NCBI GenBank assembly: GCA_036346355.1
Contig: JAYEVF010000026.1
Coordinates: 1,240,001 to 1,304,000, forward strand
Source: Rhipidocladum racemiflorum
Lineage: Eukaryota > Streptophyta > Magnoliopsida > Poales > Poaceae
DNA: 64,000 nt
Direction of reading: 5' to 3'
The notes below the pieces were generated by a model. That model was not told the origin of the DNA, made no database searches, and was given only the letters and a program-made list of their open reading frames with translations. Below are positions 9,829 to 21,137 of this stretch, piece by piece. Each line of letters starts with the position of its first letter. Within the stretch, counting starts at the first letter, position 1. A program made the translations under genes and the position numbers.

Positions 9829-11921
9829 TGTGATGCCCTAGAACTTGAGAGTGATTGTAGGGTTTTTTTTCTTTCTTGTTTTTGTTTCGGAGAGGAATGA
9901 AGGATTTGTCGGGGGATGAAGTAATTGAGGATTATGCAGTTTTTTAATATTAAATTGGAGTCTTTGGGCTAGAATTGGTTGGGCTGAGGAAACCTGGTCC
10001 TGGGCCGGGAATTCTCCTTCCCACCCCACCCCTTCCCCATGCCCAATGGGCCGGCCCACCTCCACTTAAGGGGGAGGCGCCCCACCCTTGTGGCCGGCCA
10101 CCCCTTTTGCAAACCCTAGCCGCCCCTTTCACCCCCTTGGCAGCAGCACCATATCCTCCCCCATCCCGGCGTCGTGGCTCAAGGTTTCACCGCGGATCGC
10201 GAAGGAAAATTCGAGAAGAGGACCCGAGAAGGCGAGGAAGGCGAGCAGATTTCGTTTTCGGTGATCGTCGTGTGTACTTCGTGGGATCTCAAGGGAGAAC
10301 TTTAGGTAAAATTTTCAATCTTTTACCCCCTGTTCTACCTAGGATTGGGAGTGTTTTAGATCTGGTGGTGATTGGATTGGACGGGTTTTGAAGGGGTAGA
10401 AGGGTAGTTGTTCACGTGGTGCTGTTTCTGAGAGGGAAGATTGTGCAGCGCGGCTTGTTTCACGTTTTACGTGACCTATACGATTTTTCCTGCCAAAACC
10501 TATAACTAGAAAGTTGTAGATAACGTCGAGATCTAGCTTCTGTAATTTTTTTAGAATTTTTTGGACGACGGTCTGAGAGTTATAGCTGTTGGAAGTTGAC
10601 GAACAGAATCTAGAAACAGATTTCGTCTACTGTGTTGGACGTCTGTTTAGGCATAATTAACAATGGAATTGAAATTTATGATCTTCATGAAAATTGTAGA
10701 TCCCGTCAATATCTAGCTCCTGTAATTTTTTATATTTTTATGATCTGTATAAAAAAAGATACAAAATTGTGAAGAGAGGGTGCTGCTGTTTGACCCGGAC
10801 AGATTGGGGTTTTTGGCGCTTAAGAAGGGAACGGGGATTAGGAAGCGTGTGTTCGAGTTGTGTGATCATTTGTGATGTCGCTATGTACTGAAATAATGCT
10901 TGTACAGGTGGTGCCCCTTCTGGACGCAACTAGGTTCGTCATCCACGTTGGTAAAGGCAAGTGGAAGTAGCGGTCTTGCTAAACTATAACTCGCTATTTG
11001 TTTCGTCTTCAATATAAACCTTAATTGCAGCACACCTACATGGTTTAACTACTTGTTTATGAGATTGCAATATCCTATCCTGCATTGTGATGTGGTTGTT
11101 TGGCTTTTGAATCATGAGTAAGAATGAAGAAAGATGTTGTTTGCAAGATGAATTGTTGAGATATTCTATCTCAAAGATGTTCGCATTCTATCCAGGTTAT
11201 TTGATGGTATGCAAGCATGTTCGCATTCTATCCATGTTATTTGATGGTATGCAAGCATGTGAATTCAGAGTGGGAAGTTATGAATGTATTTATGCATGAA
11301 GCATTAACTGCATAATCATGCATTGGAAGTTTGTCGACGCCTTGGCGCTACCAGATGCAGTACAACACCGTGTGTTCCTGAGAAAGGGCACGGTGAGGAG
11401 GATCATGGCATAAGCATGTGCACAATCATATGCATTTTACTGAGGTTGTGTGGACTCTATAATGTGGTATTGGACATGAGGAATTTGGTATGCTAGTTTC
11501 TTTGTGGGCTGTGTTATTCGTTAGAAGTTGTTCCGCTTGCTGAGATTACCCAATCTCACCCCTTGTTATTTTGTTGTTTCCAGGTAGTTCTCGCGAGTCG
11601 TAAGCTTGAAGGGTGGGCTTAGTAGCACAATCAACCCTCCGGGGTCATCACGAATCACATGGACTAGTGCATTTAATAATTCATTAGCTTGCTGAAATTT
11701 TATTAATCATAGACCTGTTGATGTCCTCTTTGGAGCTATTTTACGTTTATGTTTGTTTTCTGGTTGATTTAGACTTGTTATCTCTAGTATTGATGCTTTT
11801 ATGTTATTCCTGTTTGTAATGTTTATTATGAATCTTGTTGTCGCTTCCGTTTTGACCAAATTTTAGGGGAGATGCTGTCGAAATTTTCTTGTACGACAGT
11901 TTAGATTTGTAGGGTGTTACA
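9829..11921 (-). mobile_element. Solo LTR (2093 bases) inserted in the Tat-2 5' LTR
   Basis: Plus-strand ends are TGTGATGCCCTAG and GGGTGTTACA. The target duplication GCAGT is perfect at 9824-9828 and 11922-11926, and the uninterrupted target is seen in the 3' LTR of Tat-2 near 48140. No gag or pol lies inside, so this is a solo LTR left by recombination. The end TGTAACACCC on the minus strand is the usual 5' end of this kind of Ty3 LTR, so I infer minus orientation. Confidence 0.92.
11181..11260. repeat. 40-base tandem duplication inside the solo LTR
   Basis: TCGCATTCTATCCAGGTTAT... at 11181-11220 is repeated with one change at 11221-11260. Confidence 0.85.
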
Positions 11922-12338
11922 GCAGTGCGTCACCCCGCCAGCCCGGCCGAGGACCCCCTGCCACGGGACTACCAACCCGGCATGGGGGTAGACGAAGCCC
12001 GGTCGGACGATAAGACAGAAGATCGGACTCCTAGGCGTATAGTATCCCTTCTTTTTTCTCTCTAAACCCCCATGTAACCTGCCCCCTCCGAGTCTATAAG
12101 GAGAAGTAGGATGCCCAGGGGCGAGGGAGATCGATCAATTGAGATCCTGTCTCGTCTGTAACCCTTGGGCGATCGTTTGCCTCAAAAAGCAATACACACA
12201 AACGGCACGAACTGGAGTAGGGACTTTTAGCCCGAACCAGTATAAACCCCTGGCTTCCTGAGTCAACCATTCGAGGAGAGGGAACGCGCGACCCCCACTA
12301 ACCAAAAATTCGTATTGCCGGTGCACGAAACACCGACA

Positions 12339-12359
12339 GTTGGTGCGCCAGGTAGGGGC
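12339..12359 (+). other. Primer binding site of Tat-2
   Basis: GTTGGTGCGCCAGGTAGGGGC directly after the LTR end. It differs by one base from the Tat-1 site. The remaining leader to 12419 has no gene. Confidence 0.8.
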
Positions 12360-12419
12360 GTCTCGCACGTCATCATCATCTTCGTCTTCGGATTCCCGTC
12401 TTCCTCCCCGATGGCTTAT

Positions 12420-13783
12420 TGAAAGTGCATCTAGGCCCCTCATTTTGTTTTGGTGATTAATGATGACACAATTAAAGAGATCTAACGTTTCAAATAAGAA
12501 TAATGCAGATCTTGAGATCATATCAAGCTCGGAATGAGATTGGACGCTCCTACGTACTTTAAAATTCAAGAAAACGGCATCAAGACGAATACTTGTAATT
12601 TCTATTTTGATTTGAGTCATAAGGATAGCCGTACTATTAAGAGGGTACTACGGAAAATCGTTTTTAGGATGTGCATGTGCTCAAGGTCAAAACTTGCATA
12701 CAAACTAGCACTCAAATACTTGCATTTTCCAAAAACAGGAATTCCAACCGAGCCATCTAACTCGGAGATTCCGGACATTTAGTCCGGAGTCTCCGGGTTA
12801 ACCCCTTCGGCCAAAATTCGAATTCCAGATAGTCCGGAGTATCCGGACATTTTGTCCGGAGAGTCCGGACCATCCGGAGTATCCGGGTTAATTGTCCAGA
12901 GTCTCTAGACAGTTCAAAAAGGGGACAAACGGCTAGTTTTCAAAAAGGGTATTTAAAGCCACCACTCCCCTCCAACGGCTAGAATCTATATTGAGCTCAT
13001 TCATAGCAGCATTCAAGCCATTCCTAACCTCTTCCAAGCATTCAATAGAGCTCATACTTCCTCCCACCATTAGATTTGTTGTTTGATCCTTTTGGTGTGG
13101 TTGGGAAGAAGAGAAGTGCTAAGTGCATTCATTTCTAGTCCTTGAGCACTAGTTCATCCTCCAAGCGATTCTTCGTGGTGTTGTTACTCTTGGAGGTTGA
13201 AGGTCTCCTAGACGACTAGGAGTTACCGGGAGCGACCAACGCTTGTGGTGCGCCCCGGTCGTTTGTGAAGGTGAGTCTCGCCTCCGAAAGGAAAGAGACA
13301 AGAAGTGAAGCCGGCGAGTGCATTTGTGCAACACCAAGAGGAAAGCGGGTTGAAAAGACCCCGGCTCAAGTGCGACCGAGCCACCTCAACGGAGACGTAG
13401 GATTCCCTTCAAGTATCCGAACTTTGGTGAAAAATCGTGTCTCTCACTTTCGCTTTTACTCACTAGCTTAGCTTGTGTGGATTTGTCTTTGTAAAGCTTA
13501 GATCTAGCTTGTTGCTTAGCTTTAATTCAAATCCATACTAGCTCTTGATCTAGATTGCTTGTGCTATCCATTTATTGTTATATCTTATGCTAGTTAGAGT
13601 AACTTTAGTTGTGCTCCCGAGCCAGCCAACCCGGAGTATCCGGATAAAATACCGGACAACCCGGAGTATCAGGATAAAATACTCGGAGACTCCGGATTGA
13701 CCTGCTCGGCCAGTTTTTATTCCGCTGCGATTTTTTAATCTGCCTATTCACCCCCTCTCTAGGCAACATCTTTGGTCCTTTCA
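12420..13783 (+). repeat. 5' LTR of the SIRE-type element (1364 bases)
   Basis: Starts TGAAAGTGCATCTAGGCCCC and ends GGTCCTTTCA, two bases before the primer site. TATA-like TATTTAAAG lies at 12950-12958. It contains clusters of CCGGAGT(A/C)TCCGG palindromes at about 12765-12890 and 13635-13695. Confidence 0.9.
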
Positions 13784-13785
13784 AT

Positions 13786-13798
13786 TGGTATCAGAGCC
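13786..13798 (+). other. Primer binding site (initiator Met tRNA)
   Basis: TGGTATCAGAGCC, two bases after the LTR end. This is the classical Ty1/copia primer site. Confidence 0.95.
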
Positions 13799-13839
13799 AA
13801 ATCTCCTTTATTTTGGCTTAATCGCTTGGAGAATCAAAG

Positions 13840-16052
13840 ATGTCAGAAATAGAGAAGGTTACCGAAACCCATGGCCGAGAGAAGGCCACGGGTTCCGGTA
13901 TAGGGGTTGCAATTCCTTTAGATTATTCCTCTTTTGGAGTCTCAAACTCCTCATCTTATGTCTCCGTCTCGTCCGGTCGAGCGCCTCATTTCGATGGCAC
14001 TCGCTATGCTGCATGGAAAGATAAGATGAAGATGCATTTGAGATCACTTCATCCTTGTATTTGGAAGATTGTTGAAACAGGTTTCAAGCCTGCCAATCCC
14101 AACAATCTCACCTCCGAAGAAGACAAAGCTCAACACTTCAACGACTTGGCCGTCAATGCCTTAAGTGATTCGGAGTTCAACCGAGTAGATGGTCTTTACA
14201 ACGCCAAGGACATTTGGGAAAGGTTAATGGTAACTCATGAAGGTGTGTCAAGTGTCTGTGAATCCAAGATCGAGCTTATCATTGGAGAATTAAGCCGATT
14301 CACTTTGGAAGAAGGAGAGTCTTACACAAAGATGTTTGACCGCTTAATGGTGTTGGTGAATCAAGCTAAGGGACTTGGAAGCACCGAGCTCACCGACAAA
14401 GCAATTGTTAAGATCATCCTCCGAGTGATCACTCCCACCAACCGCAATCTCGTTCAACTCATTCGCGACCGGCCAAACTTCGATACACTCACTCCTCATG
14501 ACGTGATTGGGCAGTTGATGATGGATGAGATGATGGTCAAAGAAGCGGAGGTGGTGGAGAAGCTCAAGTCCGGCAAGAAGAAGGGCATCGCTTTGAAGGC
14601 CGTCAAAGTAGCTCAAGAAGTGGAGAAAAGTTCAAGTGATGAAGAAGAATCAAATGGGCCGCTCACAAATGAAGACATGGCCCTTATAGTAAGAAGATTC
14701 AACAAGTTCTTGAAGAAGAAAGGCTACAAGCCGGGAAGCCATTCCAAGAACTTCGGCAACAAGTCAAGAGGGAGACACTCGACAAGAAAATGCATGAGTG
14801 TGGTGAACCCGACCATTTCATTGCCGAGTGTCCGCACAAAGAAAAGAAGGAAGAAAAGCCGTACAAGAAAGACAAGTACCGGAAGAAGGACAAAGACAAG
14901 AGCAAGAAGTACAAGGGCAAGGGTCACGCTTACATCGGCAAGGAGTGGAACTCCGACTCCGAGTCCGAGTCCGAGTCCGAGTCCAACTCTGACAATGAAG
15001 GAGGACTTGCCACCGTCTCCATTGCTACTCCACCTACAAAGTCGAAGAGCCTCTTCGACAACTTGAGCGACGGAGATGAAGATGCTCCGATGTGCCTTAT
15101 GGCAAAGGGGCACAAGGTATCATCTAAAAGTCCTATTCATTCCATTGTTGATTATGGCTTAGATGATTGCGATGATGCTAGTGATGATGAGGAAGTAGCA
15201 TTTAAGTCTATGAATGATTTTGATATTAAGAAATTAGACTTGCTACTTAAGGATATTGAAAGATTGGAGGAGGTTGTTGAGCAAAAGGAAGCTATTCTCG
15301 AAGCTCAAGAAGATCTCCTTATTTTTGAAAAGGAGAAGAACCTCGAGCTAGAGAAGAGCTTAGCCTTTGAAAAGAAAAAGAATGAGGACTTGGTCAAAAG
15401 CTCAAATTTGACCAAGAATGAAGTAATTAGTCTTGAGATCACCAATGCTTCACTCTTAGAGCAACTTGCTCAAGCAAAGGATGCTTGCAAGGCTCTTGAA
15501 GTGAAGCTTGTTGATCTCTCGAATAAAGCTTCTACCTCAATCAACAACTCCAATATTTCATTACCTTCAACAAGCAACGGTTTCGCTAGATGCTATAATG
15601 TTGATGTTGCTACTTGTGCTACTAATCGTGAGACTTTGAAAGTCTTGGCTCATGAAAATGAGAAGCTTAAGGTGATGCTTGAAGATGGACTTCAAAAGCC
15701 CTACAAGGCTAGCAAGGGTTTAGAGGAGTATCTCGGTAAGCGCCAAGGTAATCCTAAGAGGCAAGGGCTTGGGTATGTTCCGCCAAAGGGCAAAAAGAGC
15801 AACATTGTGGTTGCTCCTTTAAGCGAGCCTATCCACTTTGTAAAAAGTGAAGGAACATCCAAGCACAAAGCTCACTCCGAGTTCTTGGCTTCTTATGTGC
15901 TTAAAAAGACTAACCTTGGTCGTGTAGTTGCTTATCATATTGGGCATAAGCTGAGAAATACTTCTTTTGTTCGTTCTATTTGGGTCCCAAAATCGCTTGT
16001 TACTAACGTGCGCGGAACTAACCAAGTTTGGGTACCAAAGAGCAAAAACTAA
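13840..16052 (+). pseudogene. gag: SIRE-type gag, one frameshift at the zinc knuckle
   Basis: ATG at 13840. The capsid part has FDGTRYAAWKDKMKMHLRS and runs to about 14790. The reading frame must change there to enter the ORF that carries CGEPDHFIAECPH. The shift removes the first Cys of the CCHC knuckle, and the shifted first frame runs on as nonsense to 15066. The second frame (to TAA at 16050) has a Lys-rich part, a Ser/Glu repeat (SESESESES) at about 14955-14985, and a long Glu/Lys/Leu coiled coil at about 15225-15530. It ends VWVPKSKN, typical of the SIRE gag end. The protein would form the particle and bind RNA. Confidence 0.88.
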
Positions 16053-17258
16053 ATGTCCTTTTGTAGGCCTATGTCTCCGGTGGAACAAGTTGGATTTTGG
16101 ATAGCGGATGCACGCATCACATGACCGGAGAAAAGGCAATGTTCGCTCATTTGGATGTGAATGGATCAAATAGCAAAAGTATTGTCTTTGGAGACAATGG
16201 AAAAGGAGAAGTAATTGGATTGGGTAAAATCTCTATCTCAAATGATTTCCATTTAATTAATGTTTTACTTGTCGAATCATTAAGCTACAATTTGTTGTCC
16301 GTTGCACAATTGTGTGAAGCGGGCTACAATTGTTTGTTTAATGAAAAGGGTGTGGAAGTCATTAAGAGGCTTGATGGTTCAATAGCTTTTAAAGGGCGTT
16401 TGAAGGGTAAGCTCTATCTCGTAGACTTCAATACGGATAGACTTAATCTTGAAACGTGTTTAATGGCTAAATCTTGCATGGGTTGGCTATGGCATCGCCG
16501 ACTAGCCCATGTCGGTATGAGGAACCTTCACAAACTCATTAAAGGCAACCACATCCTTGGACTAACCAATGTTGTCTTTGAGAAAGATAGGGTTTGTAGC
16601 GCTTGTCAAGCGGGCAAACAAGTTGGTGCCTCCCACCCTGCCAAGAATGTAATGACGACCTCAAGACCATTGGAAATGCTTCATATGGATCTTTTCGGTC
16701 CGGTCGCCTACATAAGCATCGGGGGAAGTAAGTATGGTCTAGTAATTGTAGATGATTTTTCTCGTTTCACTTGGGTATTTTTCTTGCATGACAAGGGAGA
16801 AGTCCAAGTGATATTGAAGAAGTTCATGAGAAGAGCTCAAAACGAGTTTGAAGTGAAGATCAAGAGAATTCGGAGCGATAATGGTACCGAGTTCAAGAAC
16901 ATTGGTGTGGAGGAGTTTCTCGATGAAGAAGGAATCAAGCATGAATTCTCGGCTCCCTATTCTCCTCAACAAAATGGGGTGGCCGAGAGGAAGAATCGAA
17001 CCCTCATCGAGATGGCGCGGATGATGCTTGATGAGTACAAGGTTTCCGACAGCTTTTGGGCGGAAGCCATCAATACCGCATGCCACAGCACCAACCGCCT
17101 CTACCTCCACAAGATCTTGAAGAAGACGGCGTACGAGTTGCTCACCGGCAAGAAACCCAACGTTTCCTACTTTCGAGTCTTCGGGAGTAAATGCTATATC
17201 CTTAACAAAAGAGCTAAGTCTTCTAAATTTGCTCCTAAAGTAGATGAAGGTTTCTTAC
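16053..17258 (+). pseudogene. pol: SIRE-type protease and integrase, cut by the nested element
   Basis: Begins after the gag stop in another frame. Protease motif LDSGCTHHMTG is at about 16097-16129. The GAG-pre-integrase zinc finger has WHRRLAHVGMRNLHKL and CSACQAGKQ. The integrase catalytic residues lie in HMDLFGPV, RSDNGTEF and GVAERKNRT. The frame is open to the point where the nested element enters (DEGFLL). The continuation starts at 24915. Confidence 0.92.
17254..17258. repeat. Target-site duplication of nested Ty1 element, left copy (CTTAC)
   Basis: CTTAC here and at 24910-24914 flank the nested element exactly. Confidence 0.92.
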
Positions 17259-18636
17259 TGTTACTGTTATGCCCTTGAGGCAATCATATGGATGATTGTA
17301 ACATGACTATGTTTATGAATAATAATATGATTATTGGTCCAATGAATGTATATCATTGTTTTGATCAACAAGTGTGTGACTTGTTTATGAAGCTCTTTAC
17401 TTATTGATATAATTCGATAAATATCTCTGATCGGATATCATCGTATAGGACAACGATGAATAGATCAGCACATGTATTGTTCGATGATCATGTTTCATAG
17501 ATCATGGGATATGGAGATATCATCAATACATTGTGGACGCATGTTGAAGAACATGGGTTAGATAGACCCACAATGGGACAACTGCGAGAATGTTACGTTC
17601 TTATGTGTCATCAGTGTATCTCATACATAGTAGATGTATGATCCTTAGACCTGAGATTGTCATATTCCCTACATGTGTAATAGTTTACCTTGGGGTTACC
17701 AAACACTATTTCCTAACTGGATAGTTATAAAGGTAGCTTTCATGTTTACTATGAAACATGCAGAGGGAAGTGAGCAGTCGAGATGGAATTTGCCACTCCA
17801 ATGTAACGGAGATATATGTCTAGGCCACTCGTGTGATATGATTAAGGAAGTGCATGGCCATGCCGTGATTGAGAAGTCAATCACAACTTATTAATATATC
17901 ACGGATACGAGAGATAGATTGAACTGTCAAAGGATGACATGCTTCTCGCCTTAAGTTCGATCTTCATATAGTTTGACAAAGGGATTATTACATCAGTACT
18001 TTAATCATATGCGTTTGGGAGTTGGCATGCTCTGCAAGGAGCCACTACCGACTATTGGATTAGAAAAGGGTTTCCGAATCCATGTCCAAATGCGCATGAA
18101 CCTACAGGGTCACACACTTAACGGGCTGGGACGCATCAATTCGGATTAGATCCGTAATTGATGGACCTCGTGGGCTTAGCGCGTAGATGGGCCCTGACTG
18201 CCTAGGGTTTCACCTCGTGGCTATATAAGGAGGGGAGGAGGCTGGACGCAGTACAGACTTTTGTGCGGTTTAGAGGTGTTTCGCAAGAAACCCTAGCCAC
18301 CTCCTCTCGTTGCCCCTGCCGAGCGACCCGGTGCTTGCACACCGATGCACGGCATTCCATCCCCGGACGTGTGGACTGCTGTGGTGACGCTGCTGCTACT
18401 GCGGCGTGGAGAGGACGATCCGCGGCGACGATCCGCAGCGAGGACGATCCACGGCGAGGACGATCCACAGCGAGGACGATCCACGCCGAGAACGATCCAC
18501 TACAACGACGTGCGAAGGATTCCGCAACTGTGCGTCTAGTGGTAATAGATCTATGATCCCCTTCTTGCGAGTAGCTTTTCTGATTTGCGGTAGAAATTTT
18601 AATTTGTGCTAGAGTAGCATACCACGTTCCCCAACA
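17259..18636 (+). repeat. 5' LTR of nested Ty1 element (1378 bases)
   Basis: Bounded by TG and CA. It has a TATA box GCTATATAAGG at about 18220-18230. A 16-base minisatellite (GAGGACGATCCACGGC type) lies at 18410-18500. The small ORFs inside are not supported as genes. Confidence 0.93.
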
Positions 18637-18637
18637 G

Positions 18638-18650
18638 TGGTATCAGAGCC
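18638..18650 (+). other. Primer binding site of nested Ty1 element
   Basis: TGGTATCAGAGCC one base after the LTR. Bases 18651-20151 are a long leader with no gene that I can support. Confidence 0.95.
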
Positions 18651-20151
18651 ATCTCGTGTAGATTCGTGATCTAGATGTTGCACATATGGTATGTGAGGAT
18701 AGTAGATTGGATCTATTACATGTTCAACCGATTCATGTGATGGATTGGTGGAGGCAACCGTCGATGAGATCGATCGGATTAGGGTTTGAGGAAAGTGCAA
18801 ACCGAATCAATCTTGATTTGGGTGAGTCCGTTCATGGTACGACGTTGCCCTTACCGGTCGGGTTACCGCCATCAGGGTTCACGAATCGCAACCATATGGG
18901 ACCAAGCCAATCAGATTGAATCGGATTGGGTCAATCTGATTGATCCATGGAGATTTTGAGAGCGTTTTCTTTTAACAGAATACATGCCTCTGAAAAATTT
19001 TTCCTCAGGGGCGTTGTCATATGGGATCGCAACCATATGGGATCGCTGCCAGGGGCGCTACCCCTTGGAACCCCGACGTCGTAGAATCTATTTTGTTTAA
19101 CTCATTTTTGCAGGATGTTGTGTGAAATAGTATGGCCTATGTGTATGTGATGCATGTAATATTTACATGGCCTGCGTGTCGTGTCAAGCCATAAGGCTAT
19201 TTCATTATCAAAAAGTTGTATAACGACCTGCGTGTCTACTTGTGATGCTTGGAACCTTTATGTAAAATTCATTATCAAAAGTTGTAAGGAGTTGCATCTA
19301 CAATAATGAAGATGGTGGCATCGAGCATGATGGATAGGTGGAACATCAAGCAAGATGGCTAAGTGAATAGGCAACCATGATGATGGAGATCATAATGCTA
19401 AGGGCCATGCTATTTCACAGCTTAATTTTGATTTTCTGTGGATGTGTGTTTAATCCTTGCTATTTTCTTTATGCTCACTGCATGTGATGCCATGTTGATA
19501 GTAGATATTGTTCATCCCCATAGTTATAAAAAAATTTAAATCAAATATGTCCATCCAATTGTTGCACCCATCAAGAATTTAGATCATTATTGATATGACT
19601 GCCAAAGTAGTAAGTAGTATATCAATGACTATCTTAATAGATGATAGGGATGTATTGGACACATCGCGCATAACAATGGTTGATTTAATTGAGCTATCAA
19701 AACGGTTTTGGGCTTAAGGATATAAGTGGTTGGAATATGATTTTAGTAATGAAGGAATGGATACAAGACGATTGGTGTCTAGGAAAACACACATGAGGCT
19801 AGGTTTCTTAATTGGCACCCGAAAACGGGAAGTGCTCCCTCCCTCATGTGAGCCCTAGGGGCAAGTTGACCTGGCCATGACTCAAGTTGACAGAGGCATT
19901 CATTACTTGTTTTCATGCTCAACCAACAAGAATTACATAAGATGTAATTAGCAAAGATGTTGCTTACCTATGTCATTAGATTTCTAGCAGTGATGCCAAA
20001 GCTCACTAGTGTTTGATGAATATGGATCTTGAATACTCACCATGTGTCCATAAAGGGGGCACATGATAGGAGTTTCTTTTGTTAAAATGTTTAATAAAAG
20101 TATTACATAAACATAGTGCTTAGAAACTTTGCATGTTTTTGTTGTAGTTCA

Positions 20152-21137
20152 ATGGCACCTCCTGCTGCTCCTACTGCTGCACCTGGTTTTGCTTTGAGAT
20201 CGGTTTTGGAAAGAGAAAAACTAAATGGAACAAATTTTGTTGATTGGTATCGCAACTTGAGAATTGTTCTCAAGCATGAAAAAAGGAGTATGTTCTAGAG
20301 AATCCAATCCATGATGAACCGGCTGAAAATGCTCCTCGAAATTTGAAGGTTGATTATGAAAAACATGTTAATGCCTCCGTGGAGGTCAGCTGTCTCATGC
20401 TTGTCACCATGGACTCTGAGCTGCAAAAGCAATATGAGGACCAGGATGCTTACAGTATGATTGTGGGCTTGAAGGGCATGTTTGGGAACCAAGCAAGGGC
20501 TGAGAGGTATGGTATCTCAAAGCTTCTGTTTGCTTGTAAGCTGGGCAAAGCGATCCGGTCGACCCACATGTAATCAAGATGATTGGCTACATTGGGAGAT
20601 TGGAAAAGCTTGAGTTTCCCCTTAGCATTGGTCTGGCTCTGAGACGTAATTCTCCAGTCTCTGCCTCAGAGCTTTGAGCCATTCATTATGAATTTTCATA
20701 TGAATAGCATGGAGAAGAGCCTGACCGAGCTACATGGGATGCTCAAGGCTGCCGAGGAAAGCATTAAGAAGAAACCCAATCATGTGATAATGGTTCAGAA
20801 GATAACTACCTTCAAAAAGAGGAAAGCTAAGGCTTGGGGAAAGGGAAAAGGCAAGGGCAAGGCTCAAGATGAGATCACGAGCCTCAAAACTAAGCTTCAG
20901 AAGCTTAAAGTGGGCCCTCAACCCGAAACCCAGTGCTTCTATTGCAAGAAGTCAGGACATTGGAAACGGAACTGCGAGAAGTACCTGGCAGATAAAAAGA
21001 ATGGGAGTGTGACTTCCTCTTCAGGTATTAATGTTATAGAAATTAATCTTGCTACTTCTTATTCCAGCTCTTGGGTATATGATACCGGATCGGTTGCTCA
21101 CATTTGCAATTCGATCACGAGGGCTCACAAAGAGTAG
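20152..21137 (+). pseudogene. gag: Nested Ty1 gag and start of protease, frame-shifted
   Basis: ATG at 20152 gives an Ala/Pro-rich start and LNGTNFVDWYRNLRIVLKHE. A missing base near 20290 breaks the frame, which goes on with HDEPAENAPRNLKVDYEKH and QARAERYGISKLLF. After another shift near 20560, the frame from about 20660 has LTELHGMLKAAEESIKKKP, a Lys/Gly-rich stretch, the complete zinc knuckle CFYCKKSGHWKRNC and the protease motif WVYDTGS. Confidence 0.88.

Larger units (their letters stand above)
9411..12338 (+). repeat. 5' LTR of Tat-2, interrupted by a solo LTR
   Basis: About 830 bases once the insertion at 9829-11921 and its duplicated GCAGT are removed. It matches the 3' LTR 47713-48553 closely except for a divergent patch at about 9574-9660. 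It ends CACCGACA just before the primer site. Confidence 0.92.

Noticed and set aside
13149..13471. Small ORFs in the SIRE LTR
   Set aside because: Leader sequence between TATA and primer site. No motif, and the LTR partner is missing for comparison.
18638..18650. tRNA-like sequence TGGTATCAGAGCC
   Set aside because: It is the 18-base type primer binding site behind an LTR. No cloverleaf or A/B boxes surround it. The same holds at 13786.
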